DNA from: JBDNFP01 sp041689775
GTDB lineage: Bacteria; Bacteroidota; Bacteroidia; Cytophagales; Spirosomataceae
Direction: 5' to 3'
Assembly (NCBI GenBank): GCA_041689775.1
Contig: JBDNFP010000212.1
Span: 1 to 14,731, forward strand
DNA: 14,731 nucleotides
The translations under genes were made by a program, and so were the position numbers. The notes below the pieces were generated by a model. It made no database searches. It worked only from the letters and a program-made list of their open reading frames with translations, and was not told the DNA's origin. Numbering within the stretch: the stretch's first letter is position 1; each line of letters starts with the position of its first letter. Positions 1 through 6,695 of this stretch are shown one piece after another.

Positions 1-164
1 CTGATTTTCAAGGCAACTTCCGTAAATTAAACATTTCTAATATCCATTATCGAGAAGACAAGTGCGAAAAATAACTTCTTCCTCGCCAAGTTCCATTTCA
101 ACGAAACCAAATCAGCACTCTTCTCAAATATTTCAGCTATTTTTAGGTCGAAGCGTTTAATCAT
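1..164 (-). pseudogene. Transposase N-terminal fragment (IS4-like), broken by a stop and cut by the window edge
   Basis: Reading the minus strand from ATG 162-164 gives 45 codons beginning MIKRFDLKIAEIFEKSADLV and ending DIRNV, then TAA at 27-29. The same frame continues to the window edge as FTEVALKI. The layout (FDLKIAEIFEKS, then KWNLARKK, a hydrophobic helix, then IRNV-x-FTEVA) resembles the N-terminal helical part of Bacteroidota IS4-type transposases as I remember them, where a glutamine often stands between NV and F. TAA would then be a one-base change from CAA. The DDE catalytic region would lie beyond the left edge. Seen: the ORF, the stop, and the continuing frame. Inferred: the family, from a short stretch, so identification is moderate. 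An unrelated small helical protein of 45 residues is the alternative. Confidence 0.5.
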
Positions 165-169
165 GCTTT

Positions 170-212
170 AAAGGTTGGGTTTGGTGTTTGGTTACCCAAA
201 TTTCCAACCTTT
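170..212. repeat. 9-bp inverted repeat, possible end of the left-edge insertion sequence
   Basis: AAAGGTTGG at 170-178 is the exact reverse complement of CCAACCTTT at 204-212, with a 25-nt loop. The repeat starts six bases upstream of the ATG of the minus-strand transposase fragment, where a terminal repeat or promoter hairpin would be expected. No target-site duplication can be tested because the other end lies outside the window. Confidence 0.35.
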
Positions 213-390
213 TTTCTTCTTTTTGAAAATATTCATGCCATTAGGACTTGGAATTATTGGTTTATACTTTATCCTATCCAAGAAAATTGACTTCAACTAC
301 ACCATATCTTTACTTATAACGACATTTCTTTTCATGGTTTATTACCTCACAATCAGAAGTGGAAAATATTTAACCTCAAACGAAATTTGA
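175..390 (+). CDS. Small hypothetical membrane protein, or 3' end of an interrupted gene
   Basis: This 71-residue frame opens with TTG. A methionine start would be at 236, giving about 51 residues. Two hydrophobic stretches are visible, near residues 21-36 and 42-60, separated by the charged loop SKKIDFN, and the tail SGKYLTSNEI is polar. That fits a two-helix membrane protein or the C-terminus of a larger one. I recognise no family. The opening codons fall inside the inverted repeat at 170-212, just beyond the transposase fragment, so the frame may be the surviving 3' part of a gene cut by an insertion. It is AT-rich, unlike the permease genes to the right. No ribosome-binding site decides the start. 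It could be non-coding. Confidence 0.3.
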   Translation: MGLVFGYPNFQPFFFFLKIFMPLGLGIIGLYFILSKKIDFNYTISLLITTFLFMVYYLTIRSGKYLTSNEI

Positions 391-465
391 TGACGACCAA
401 TTATAAACCGACAAAAGGAAAAGTAGCCACTATGAGCACCTACCCAAAACGGTTGTATGTAATTC

Positions 466-619
466 ATTTGCGGACAGGTAATTATCTTCGTTCATGGCTA
501 GTTTTTAAGGAGGAAAGGAGGAAGGATTAACGCAGGAAGTAGATTACCTTTCCTTCCTTTACCTTTTCACCTCTCTTACCTTTCTAACCTCTCCTCCTTT
601 TAACTCTTAATCAATTAAC
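466..619. repeat. Diverged repeat copy 1, downstream of the first permease
   Basis: This stretch fills most of the gap between the small membrane ORF and the permease stop at 646. It matches 3512-3660 in order: a CATTTGCGG-x-CAG block followed by ATCTTC-TTCAT, then GGAGGAAAGGAGGAAGGA, then CCTTTCTAACCTCTCCTCC at 579-597 (18 of 19 bases shared with 3629-3647). It also has TAATCAATTAAC at 608-619 (11 of 12 shared with 3613-3624), although that block stands after the CCTTTCTAACC block here and before it in the other copy. On the permease transcript this is a purine-rich 3' trailer. No terminator hairpin is evident. A 46-codon frame at 390-530 overlaps it but looks fortuitous. Confidence 0.7.
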
Positions 620-645
620 CCTCTCCTCCCTTTCTCCCCCAACCG

Positions 646-3078
646 TTATTCACTCCTCAAACTCTTCACCGGATTCACCAGCGCGGCTTTGATGGCCTGG
701 AAACTTACCGTCAGGAAGGCTACGGTCAGAGCCAGCACGGATGCCACCACAAATACCCACCATTCGATCCCGACCCGGTACTGAAAGTCCTCCATCCAGT
801 TCTCCATCAGGTACCAGGCTATGGGAGTAGCTACGACAATAGAAACCAGCACCAGTTTCAGGAAGTCACGGGAAAGCAGGGTTGTAATGCTCATGACCGA
901 CGCCCCGAGTACCTTACGCACCCCGATTTCTTTGGTACGCTGCTCGGCGGTAAAGGCGGCGAGTCCGAACAGTCCCAGGCAGGCAATGAATACCGTGAGG
1001 CCCGCAAAGACCCGGTACAGCAGTCCCATCTGCTGCTCGGCCCGGTAGTAATTCTCAATGCTTTCCTCGTAGAAATTACCGTTGAAAGGTACTTCCGGGT
1101 AGATTTTTTCGTAGGCCGCTCTCACTTTTTCTACGGTCTGAGGTATATTTTGGGACTGGATTTTTACGCTCCCCGACCAAAAAAACTTTTCGACCGACGT
1201 AATCAGAATGGGATCAATGGCTTCCTTAGCCGAACTTGTATGAAAGTTCTTGACCACCCCCACAATCGGCGCGGGCTCCCAGTTACCCATACGAAGATTT
1301 TTACCGATCACAGATTCCAGATTTTTGACGCCCAGTTTTTTGAGTAAAGTCTCGTTTACCACAAACTTCCTAAGGGTATCGTTGGCGGCGTATGGACCAC
1401 CAGCCAGAAATTGCAGGCCATAGGTAACAAAATAATCACCATCGGCCATTTTCATGGAAACGCTAAAATATTCATCCTCCGAGAGATTCGTGAAGCCAAA
1501 ATTACTTTGCCAGTCATTCCCGGAAGAGGGCTGATCCGACGAAAAAGAAACCGACTTTACATCGGGAATCTGCGCCAGTTCGTTACGCAAAGATTCATTC
1601 CGGGAACGGTACTCCGTATCCACCACAAAATTATACACTCCCTCCTTCACAAAGCCTAGGTCCAGCTTGCTCACATACTCCATTTGCCGGAGATTGATGA
1701 CGGTTCCGATGATTAAAACCAGGGCCGTGGCAAATTGAAAGATGATCAGACTTTGCCTCAACGTTAGTCCTCCCATCCAGCTCTTCGTGACCTTCTTTCG
1801 GAAAATATCAAGTGGTGAGAATGACGACAAAATCAAGGCGGGATACAGGCCAGAAAGCAACGTAATGATGACCAGAAATACGAGTAGGTAGAGTCCCAAT
1901 TCTGGTGTAAAGTACAAGGCCGGATCGGCTGGTACGGAGAATACTTTTTCCAATAACGGCAGAGCCAAATAAGCGATTATGATGCCTACGATCATTGAAA
2001 ACAGTACTACCATGAAGGTTTCCGTCAGGAACTGTACCACCAACTGCCCTTTTTGGCTTCCCATTACCTTACGTACACCTACTTCCTTGGCGCGCTTGGA
2101 AGCCAAAGCTGAATAAATATTAATGAAATTAATGCAGGCCATCAGCAACAGTATCGCACCCACAATGGCAATATTCCGAATCCGCGAAAGAGGCACTACT
2201 TTATCTTTATAGTTGCTAAATCGTTCGTCGTGGTGGACATCAGCCAGCGGACTCAGAAATTGGGTTTTGATGTCGTTATCCTTTCGGTTGTCGTAGTGTT
2301 TCCGGGAGAATTTTTCGAGTAGGGCATTAGCCGAGGCTACCGAGAAATTTTCGGGTAAACGCACGTAGATCTGATCACTACTGCTGGTACTTCCCCAGGA
2401 GTCAAACTCTCCGAAACCAAATGATGCCGGTTTAGCGCGCTTGGATTCGTATGAAAGCACGAGATTGAGCGGAAAGTCGGTCTTGACGGGGGCGTTTTCC
2501 AGCACTCCCCCAACCCGCATGGTCGTGATGTTGTTGATTTTAATGTACTGCCCTACCGCCTTTTGGTAATCTTGAAAGTACTTCTCCGCATACTTTCGTG
2601 ATAGCACCACCACGTTGGGCTGAGCCAATACCCGCGGAGTACCAATCAACCATTCGTAATTAAATAGCTCGAAAAACTCCGGTCCGACCATCAAGCCCTC
2701 GTTCTGCTCAATAAACTTGGTAGACACATCCGTTGAGTTTGGATCAGTACCCAACACGGTCACCTGTGGATCGAGTGTACCATAAATCGGCACAATTTTT
2801 TCAAACTGCGGGATATCCGTTTTCAGGGCCACCGCCACTGGTAGTGGGGTCCCCGGCGAAGTATCTTCCTGCCCACTGGGGTATACCTGCCTGCGCACAA
2901 CCCGATAAATCTGGTCGTAATCAGCGTGGAATTTATCAAAACTCAACTCATACTGCACCACCATAAATAGGAGTAACGAAGCCGCTACGCCCACACTCAA
3001 ACCCAGTACGTTCAGGATAGTAAAGCCCCGGTGGCGCAACAGGTTGCGGAAGGCGATTTTGATGTAGTTTCTTATCAT
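646..3078 (-). CDS. FtsX/MacB-type ABC transporter permease, first copy
   Basis: This is an inner-membrane permease of the MacB/FtsX (type VII ABC) group, 810 residues when started at ATG 3076-3078. The longer frame to 3153 adds 25 residues read from a simple-sequence leader, and the paralogues start at the equivalent M-x-x-Y-x-KI, so I prefer the internal start. Order: transmembrane helix about 19-41; first MacB-like periplasmic core about 45-295, with SPLADVH near 276; FtsX domain with helices near 302-325, 350-374 and 394-417, and SKRAKEVGVRKVMGS at 327-341; helix about 443-462; second periplasmic core; second FtsX domain from about 685 with QRTKEIGVRKVLGAS and the tail NPVKSLRSE. It has no ATPase domain and must borrow one encoded elsewhere. 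The substrate is unknown. Of the three paralogues it alone has its closest promoter-like element upstream of a neighbouring remnant (3419-3434). Confidence 0.93.
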   Translation of the reverse strand: MIRNYIKIAFRNLLRHRGFTILNVLGLSVGVAASLLLFMVVQYELSFDKFHADYDQIYRVVRRQVYPSGQEDTSPGTPLPVAVALKTDIPQFEKIVPIYGTLDPQVTVLGTDPNSTDVSTKFIEQNEGLMVGPEFFELFNYEWLIGTPRVLAQPNVVVLSRKYAEKYFQDYQKAVGQYIKINNITTMRVGGVLENAPVKTDFPLNLVLSYESKRAKPASFGFGEFDSWGSTSSSDQIYVRLPENFSVASANALLEKFSRKHYDNRKDNDIKTQFLSPLADVHHDERFSNYKDKVVPLSRIRNIAIVGAILLLMACINFINIYSALASKRAKEVGVRKVMGSQKGQLVVQFLTETFMVVLFSMIVGIIIAYLALPLLEKVFSVPADPALYFTPELGLYLLVFLVIITLLSGLYPALILSSFSPLDIFRKKVTKSWMGGLTLRQSLIIFQFATALVLIIGTVINLRQMEYVSKLDLGFVKEGVYNFVVDTEYRSRNESLRNELAQIPDVKSVSFSSDQPSSGNDWQSNFGFTNLSEDEYFSVSMKMADGDYFVTYGLQFLAGGPYAANDTLRKFVVNETLLKKLGVKNLESVIGKNLRMGNWEPAPIVGVVKNFHTSSAKEAIDPILITSVEKFFWSGSVKIQSQNIPQTVEKVRAAYEKIYPEVPFNGNFYEESIENYYRAEQQMGLLYRVFAGLTVFIACLGLFGLAAFTAEQRTKEIGVRKVLGASVMSITTLLSRDFLKLVLVSIVVATPIAWYLMENWMEDFQYRVGIEWWVFVVASVLALTVAFLTVSFQAIKAALVNPVKSLRSE

Positions 3079-3180
3079 GGCTTTTTTAGGTTTGAAAGGA
3101 CAAAGGTTCGGGGTCAAAAGTTTGGGGTGAAGGGTTAATTGGTTAGGGGTCAAAGGGTGCTGGGTTTGGGGTGAAAAGGT
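3079..3180 (-). repeat. Degenerate CCCTTTGACCCC repeats in the leader of the first permease
   Basis: On the transcribed strand the leader is almost all C, T and A and is built of variants of one unit: CCTTTTCACCCC, CCCTTTGACCCC, CCCTTCACCCC and CTTTTGACCCC, mostly followed by AAACC, TAACC or GAACC. The unit is about 16-18 bases. The repeats are imperfect and are not a clean tandem array. The 25-residue N-terminal extension of the permease frame is translated from this leader and is therefore unlikely to be protein. Confidence 0.65.
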
Positions 3181-3247
3181 GAATCGGCATTGCGATTTTA
3201 GAGGGTAGTGTTATGAATCATTAGATTAGCTTCCATCCTTGACCTAT

Positions 3248-3373
3248 TTACCCTCGACCCAAGAAGAACCCTTGACCTAAAAAAGTCACGAACAACCTGA
3301 ATACATTGATTACCGCGTATCCTATGCTTTTCCTCAACGTCCGAAAGGCAATTTTGAAATAACTTTTAATCAT
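3248..3373 (-). pseudogene. N-terminal remnant of a fourth FtsX/MacB-type permease
   Basis: From ATG 3371-3373 the frame reads MIKSYFKIAFRTLRKS, then IGYAVINVFRLFV, and then leaves the family and stops at 3248-3250 after 41 codons. The first ~29 residues line up with the N-termini of the three intact permeases (MIRNYIKIAFRNLLRH, MLKTYLKIAWRNLLRN, MITNYLKITFRSLWKN), including the KIA-x-R-x-L pattern and the IN before the first membrane helix. Roughly 780 residues are missing. The break, near 3285, passes into GGTCAAGGG-type repeat sequence, which suggests deletion through the degenerate repeats. The remnant keeps what looks like its original promoter region at 3419-3501. That region may now serve the first permease, which begins 170 bp beyond the remnant's stop. 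Confidence 0.8.
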
Positions 3374-3418
3374 GGCTAATGGACACCTAAATTGGTTATC
3401 TAAGTTTAATAAATACTT

Positions 3419-3434
3419 TAAAAAAGCTGTGCCA
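3419..3434 (-). promoter_or_regulatory. Sigma-54-like -24/-12 element upstream of the permease remnant
   Basis: The minus strand reads TGGCACAGCTTTTTTA, 61 bp before the remnant ATG. TGGCAC is a perfect -24 box. The -12 position has TTTTA instead of the usual TTGCW. The element at 9130-9145 differs by only two bases over 16 and lies in the same place relative to a palindrome, which supports function. The sigma-54 label is inference. Recognition by another sigma factor is possible because the -12 GC is missing in both. Confidence 0.45.
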
Positions 3435-3448
3435 TAAAAATCACCCCT

Positions 3449-3468
3449 TCATTATGAGTAACTTATAG
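3449..3468. promoter_or_regulatory. Conserved 20-bp AT-rich block in the permease promoter region
   Basis: The plus strand reads TCATTATGAGTAACTTATAG. It matches 17 of 20 bases of 9161-9180, and both lie between the palindrome and the TGGCAY element (14 and 15 bp from the latter). It may be a DNA-bending or factor-binding site, or simply common ancestry of two duplicated promoters. Confidence 0.4.
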
Positions 3469-3487
3469 ATATATATAAACTTAAACC

Positions 3488-3501
3488 GTCCGCAAACGGA
3501 C
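3488..3501. promoter_or_regulatory. Palindromic operator-like site GTCCG-CAAA-CGGAC
   Basis: The half-sites are perfect five-base inverted repeats around four bases. On the transcribed strand it reads GTCCGTTTGCGGAC, which fits GTCCGWWWGYGGAC together with the site at 9200-9213. It ends 53 bp upstream of the TGGCAC element, a distance typical of an activator site for a sigma-54 promoter. The binding protein is not encoded in the window. Confidence 0.5.
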
Positions 3502-3511
3502 ATTTTACGAT

Positions 3512-3660
3512 CATTTGCGGCCAGATAAATATCTTCATTCATTGCTATTTTCCGGAGGAGGAAAGGAGGAAGGACTAGGGGAGGAAGCAAACGACCCTCC
3601 TCCCACCCCCTTTAACCAATTAACTCATCCTTTCTAACCTCCCCTCCATTCTTCCTTGTA
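3512..3660. repeat. Diverged repeat copy 2, downstream of the second permease
   Basis: This is the partner of 466-619, in the same orientation. It begins beside the palindrome at 3488-3501 and runs into the 3' flank of the second permease. It contains GGAGGAAAGGAGGAAGGA, CCTTTCTAACCTCCCCTCC at 3629-3647, and TAACCAATTAAC at 3613-3624. The last of these is the exact reverse complement of GTTAATTGGTTA at 3134-3145 in the leader of the first permease, so the two edges of this intergenic region could pair. Confidence 0.65.
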
Positions 3661-3681
3661 ATCTTTCCTTCTCTCCTAAAA

Positions 3682-6114
3682 TCACTCCGACCGCAAACTC
3701 TTCACGGGATTCATCAGCGCCGCTTTGATACTCTGAAAACTCACCGTCAGCAGCGCAATCCCCACCGACAGCAGTCCCGCTAGTGCGAAAATCCACCAAC
3801 TAATATCGATCTTGTAGGCAAAATCCCGCAACCAAGCGTTCATACCGTACCACGCAATGGGGCTAGCCAAGAGGATGGCAATAAGAACAGGTTTGAGAAA
3901 ATCACGGGAAAGCAGCACCACAACGCTCGTCACGCTGGCGCCCAGCACCTTCCGTACCCCGATTTCTTTGGTGCGTTGCTCAGCCGTGAAGGTAGCCAAC
4001 CCAAACAGCCCCAGGCAGGCTACAAAAATGGTCAGACCGGCAAAAAGGCCCAGGATTTGGCCCGTTTTCTGTTCGGCGCGGTAGGTAGCGTTGAAGTTTT
4101 CTTCGAGGAAAGAATACATGATGGGCGCGTCCACGGCCAGGGCAGCCCACTGCTTTTCTACGGATTGCAGCAGGGCGGGAACATCGCGGGTTTTCACCTT
4201 TACCAGCATGGCGCCACTGTTATCGCCCAGGATCATCATCAATGGGCCGATGCGTTCGTGCAACGACTTGAAGTTGAAATCCTGCACCACACCGATCACG
4301 TGGTAGGTGTCTTGGGTACCATCGTTGTTGGGCTTGGTGATGGTATGCCCGAGGGCGTCCTTGCCCCAGCCCATTTGCTTAGCCGTCGTTTCGTTGACGA
4401 TGATGCCCGATGAATCCGTGCCAAACTCAGACGAAAAATTGCGGCCGGCCACGAGCGTCATGCCCAGCGTAGGAATGTAATCTTCGTCCACCCGGTAGCA
4501 GACGCCTTTGATATACGCATTAGCTCGGTCGTCGCCGTATCCCATAAAATTATTGCTGAAAGAAGGCCCGGCGGGGACGTAGCCCGAGATCGTCGCATCC
4601 ACGACGCGCGAATCCTGCAAGAGTTGTTTTTTGAGCAATGGCTCGTTCTTCCCCAGGCGGTAGGTTTCCTGCAACACTAGCACCTGCTCCTTGTCATACC
4701 CGAGTTTGGCATTTTGGATAAATCGCAGCTGCTGGTACACCACCGTCGTGCCAACGATCAGGATAATTGAAATAAAAAACTGCACTACGACCAAGGTACC
4801 CCGTAAGCCGATGCTTCGGCGCCCTCGGGCAAGATTCATAGGCGTACCTCCTTTCAACACGGAAATGGGTTTGAAGGAAGACAGGAAAAAGGCCGGATAG
4901 CTACCCGCCAGAATTCCCACGACCAGACCCAGCAGCAACAAGCCCGGCAGTAACCAGGGTACCTCAGTAAAGCTTAGGGTCAGGTTTTTGTCGGCCAACT
5001 CATTAAAGAAGGGTAAGGCCACCATCACGATGACTACCGCCAACACCAACGCCACGGTGGTCAGCAAGATTGATTCCAGCAAAAACTGTCCGATCAGGGT
5101 ACTTTTCACCGAACCCATGACCTTACGAATGCCCACTTCCCGCGCTCGCTTGGACGCCCCCGCCGTGCTAAGATTCATGAAGTTGATGCAGGCGATCAGC
5201 AGCATGAATAACGCGATGGCTCCGAAAATATAGACGTAGCGTACATCACCCGACGGCCCCAAATCGTTTTCAAAATCGGAGTGCAGGTGAATATCAGTCA
5301 GCGGTTGCAGGAAGAGGCCGAGTTCGTTACCCTCCTGCATGAATTTAGACAAACTCATCCCAAATGTTTGCTTGATGCCCGCCCCGAAGTATTTCTCCAC
5401 CAGTTGCGGTAGCTTGGCTTGCAGTTGGCGGTAATCATACTTCCCGGGAAGCACCAGATACGTATAGAATCCTGATTGCATCCACGAGTTAGCTTGGGTT
5501 TCATCCAACCCGGCCATCGCAATCAGGAAATCAAAATGGAAGTGGGAGTGAGTGGGCATATCGGCCACCACGCCCGTCACTTCAAGTACCTCATCGTAGT
5601 TTTTAGATTTAAGGGTTTTACCAATCGGATCTTCCTTGCCAAAATACTTTTGAGCCATTTCTTCCGAAATAACCAGCGTATTCGGTCGAAATAAAGCGGT
5701 TTTGGGATTTCCCTTCACCAGGGGGAAAGTGAACACCCGCAGGAAATTGGAATCCACAAAGGCTACGCCGTTTTCTTTGAATACCTGATCGTCCTTTGCC
5801 AGAATAAAGTCCATCCCCTGCCAAAGCCGCGTGGCTTCCAGCACTTCCGGATACTCGCGCTGCAAAGTCCTGGCGGTGGGCGGCATGACATTGGCTTCGT
5901 TGATCTTGTTACCACCTATATCGGCCCGGAACGTCACCCGCACAATGCGGTCCGCTTTTTCGTGAAAACGGTCATAGCTCAATTCGTCCAGCACGTAGAG
6001 GCCCATAAGTAAACAAGCGGCAAGCCCGATGGAAAGTCCGGCAATGTTTATGGCCGAAAAGGCTTTGTTGCGAAGCAGATTCCGCCAGGCAATTTTTAGG
6101 TAGGTTTTTAGCAT
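3682..6114 (-). CDS. FtsX/MacB-type ABC transporter permease, second copy
   Basis: This paralogue has 810 residues from ATG 6112-6114, the same length as the first copy, so the start is secure. Helix 1 spans about 19-41. The first periplasmic core, about 45-290, includes DPIGKTL near 162-168 and LQPLTDIHLHSDFEND at 268-283. The first FtsX domain has SKRAREVGIRKVMGS at 321-335, SYPAFFLSSFKPISVLKGG near 405-423, and a helix at 440-460. A second core follows, and then the C-terminal FtsX domain with EQRTKEIGVRKVLGAS and NPVKSLRSE. No Walker motifs are present. It should pair with a separate MacB/LolD-like ATPase not encoded here. I found no copy of the palindrome or TGGCAY element in the 597 bp upstream, so it may be read from the promoter of the third permease or have an unrecognised promoter. 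Its upstream gap holds a dead four-helix-bundle gene. Confidence 0.93.
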   Translation of the reverse strand: MLKTYLKIAWRNLLRNKAFSAINIAGLSIGLAACLLMGLYVLDELSYDRFHEKADRIVRVTFRADIGGNKINEANVMPPTARTLQREYPEVLEATRLWQGMDFILAKDDQVFKENGVAFVDSNFLRVFTFPLVKGNPKTALFRPNTLVISEEMAQKYFGKEDPIGKTLKSKNYDEVLEVTGVVADMPTHSHFHFDFLIAMAGLDETQANSWMQSGFYTYLVLPGKYDYRQLQAKLPQLVEKYFGAGIKQTFGMSLSKFMQEGNELGLFLQPLTDIHLHSDFENDLGPSGDVRYVYIFGAIALFMLLIACINFMNLSTAGASKRAREVGIRKVMGSVKSTLIGQFLLESILLTTVALVLAVVIVMVALPFFNELADKNLTLSFTEVPWLLPGLLLLGLVVGILAGSYPAFFLSSFKPISVLKGGTPMNLARGRRSIGLRGTLVVVQFFISIILIVGTTVVYQQLRFIQNAKLGYDKEQVLVLQETYRLGKNEPLLKKQLLQDSRVVDATISGYVPAGPSFSNNFMGYGDDRANAYIKGVCYRVDEDYIPTLGMTLVAGRNFSSEFGTDSSGIIVNETTAKQMGWGKDALGHTITKPNNDGTQDTYHVIGVVQDFNFKSLHERIGPLMMILGDNSGAMLVKVKTRDVPALLQSVEKQWAALAVDAPIMYSFLEENFNATYRAEQKTGQILGLFAGLTIFVACLGLFGLATFTAEQRTKEIGVRKVLGASVTSVVVLLSRDFLKPVLIAILLASPIAWYGMNAWLRDFAYKIDISWWIFALAGLLSVGIALLTVSFQSIKAALMNPVKSLRSE

Positions 6115-6245
6115 AGCTTTATTGGGTTAAAGGGACTTTTATTGGGTCAAAGGGAAATGGGTCAAGGGACTCCTTTTTGGTCAAAGGGTACGTAGGTTAG
6201 AGGTCAAGGAGTTTTTATTGGGTAAAGGAGTTAAAGGTTAGGAAT
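6115..6245 (-). repeat. Degenerate TTTGACCCAATAAAA repeats in the leader of the second permease
   Basis: On the transcribed strand CCCTTTGACCCAATAAAAG is followed closely by CCCTTTAACCCAATAAAG, and a third relative, CTCCTTTACCCAATAAAA, lies further upstream. Looser units such as CCTTTGACCAAAAAGG and CCTTGACCTCTAACC lie between. The C/T/A bias is the same as in the leader of the first permease, but the AATAAAA tail is particular to this one. The plus strand at 6669-6691 carries CCCTTAACCCAATAAAAGACC, an inverted relative on the far side of the same gap. Confidence 0.65.
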
Positions 6246-6253
6246 AAAAGCCT

Positions 6254-6612
6254 CTAATGCTTCCGGACTTTTATTAGGTTTTACAGCATGGAAGAAAGCT
6301 TTTTTGCTCGCTGCATTAACTCCGTTCCTTTCTGCCTTTCCAAATAATTCAATTCTGTGGCCAGATAAAGTTGCGTTCTGAGTTCTCCGCCGGAGCCCTT
6401 CGCGATAAATAAGTACTGGATAAATTCTTTATCTGTTTGATGCTCATGGCCCTCCGCACTATTAGAAGGCACTGAGACAGATGATCGTTGAATCTGATCT
6501 TTGAGACCGTAATCCCGGCACTATTTTAAAAGTTGGTACACCTCCAAGCATAGTTTTATACCTTCCTACCAAACCAACAGATCTTCAAACGACTGATACT
6601 TTTTTTATCCAT
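6254..6612 (-). pseudogene. Four-helix-bundle protein (23S rRNA intervening-sequence type), decayed
   Basis: The conceptual product runs MDKKSISR, shift, EDLLVW*EGIKLCLEVYQLLK*, CRDYGLKDQIQRSSVSVPSN, SAEGHEHQTDKEFIQYLFIA, KGSGGELRTQLYLATELNYL and onward to KLSSML*NLIKVRKH. This is the full-length layout of the S23/IVP-like four-helix-bundle family (usually about 115-130 residues), with its typical DQIQRSSVSVPSN-x-AEG and KGSxxELRTQL signatures. Damage seen: one missing base in a T run at about 6587-6589, TAG at 6566-6568 (one base from CAG), TAG at 6521-6523 and TAA at 6281-6283. A 63-codon open stretch, 6281-6472, survives but lacks the first helix. The family's cellular role is not settled. 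It sits between two permeases whose products it does not resemble, so it is probably an insertion that has since decayed. Confidence 0.85.
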
Positions 6613-6639
6613 ATCATTGGTTGTGAGTAGTTATAAATC

Positions 6640-6695
6640 TTTAACCCTTCACCCATTTATCTTTATCCTTTAAAACCCTTAACCCAATAAAAGAC
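6640..6695 (+). repeat. Inverted relatives of the permease leader repeats
   Basis: The plus strand reads CTTTAACCCTTCACCC, then CCTTTAAAACCC, then TTAACCCAATAAAAGACC. The last block is nearly the reverse complement of plus-strand sequence near 6120-6150. It lies immediately 3' of the third permease, so the gap between the second and third permeases is bounded by inverted copies of one repeat family. Confidence 0.5.

Noticed and set aside
390..530. 46-codon plus-strand frame starting at ATG 390 and overlapping the previous stop as TGATG
   Set aside because: Half of it lies in the repeat shared with 3512-3660, where the frame is not kept, and the residues resemble no family.
3079..3153. N-terminal extension of the first permease (start at 3153)
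   Set aside because: The 25 residues are translated from a degenerate simple-sequence leader, and both paralogues and the remnant start at the M-x-x-Y-x-KI position.
3976..4413. 145-codon plus-strand ORF opposite the second permease
   Set aside because: It is antisense to a conserved coding region. Similar antisense frames over the other permeases follow from codon bias.
6281..6472. Intact 63-residue four-helix-bundle gene starting at GTG 6472
   Set aside because: It begins in the middle of the family's second helix region, and recognisable family sequence continues upstream and downstream across stops.
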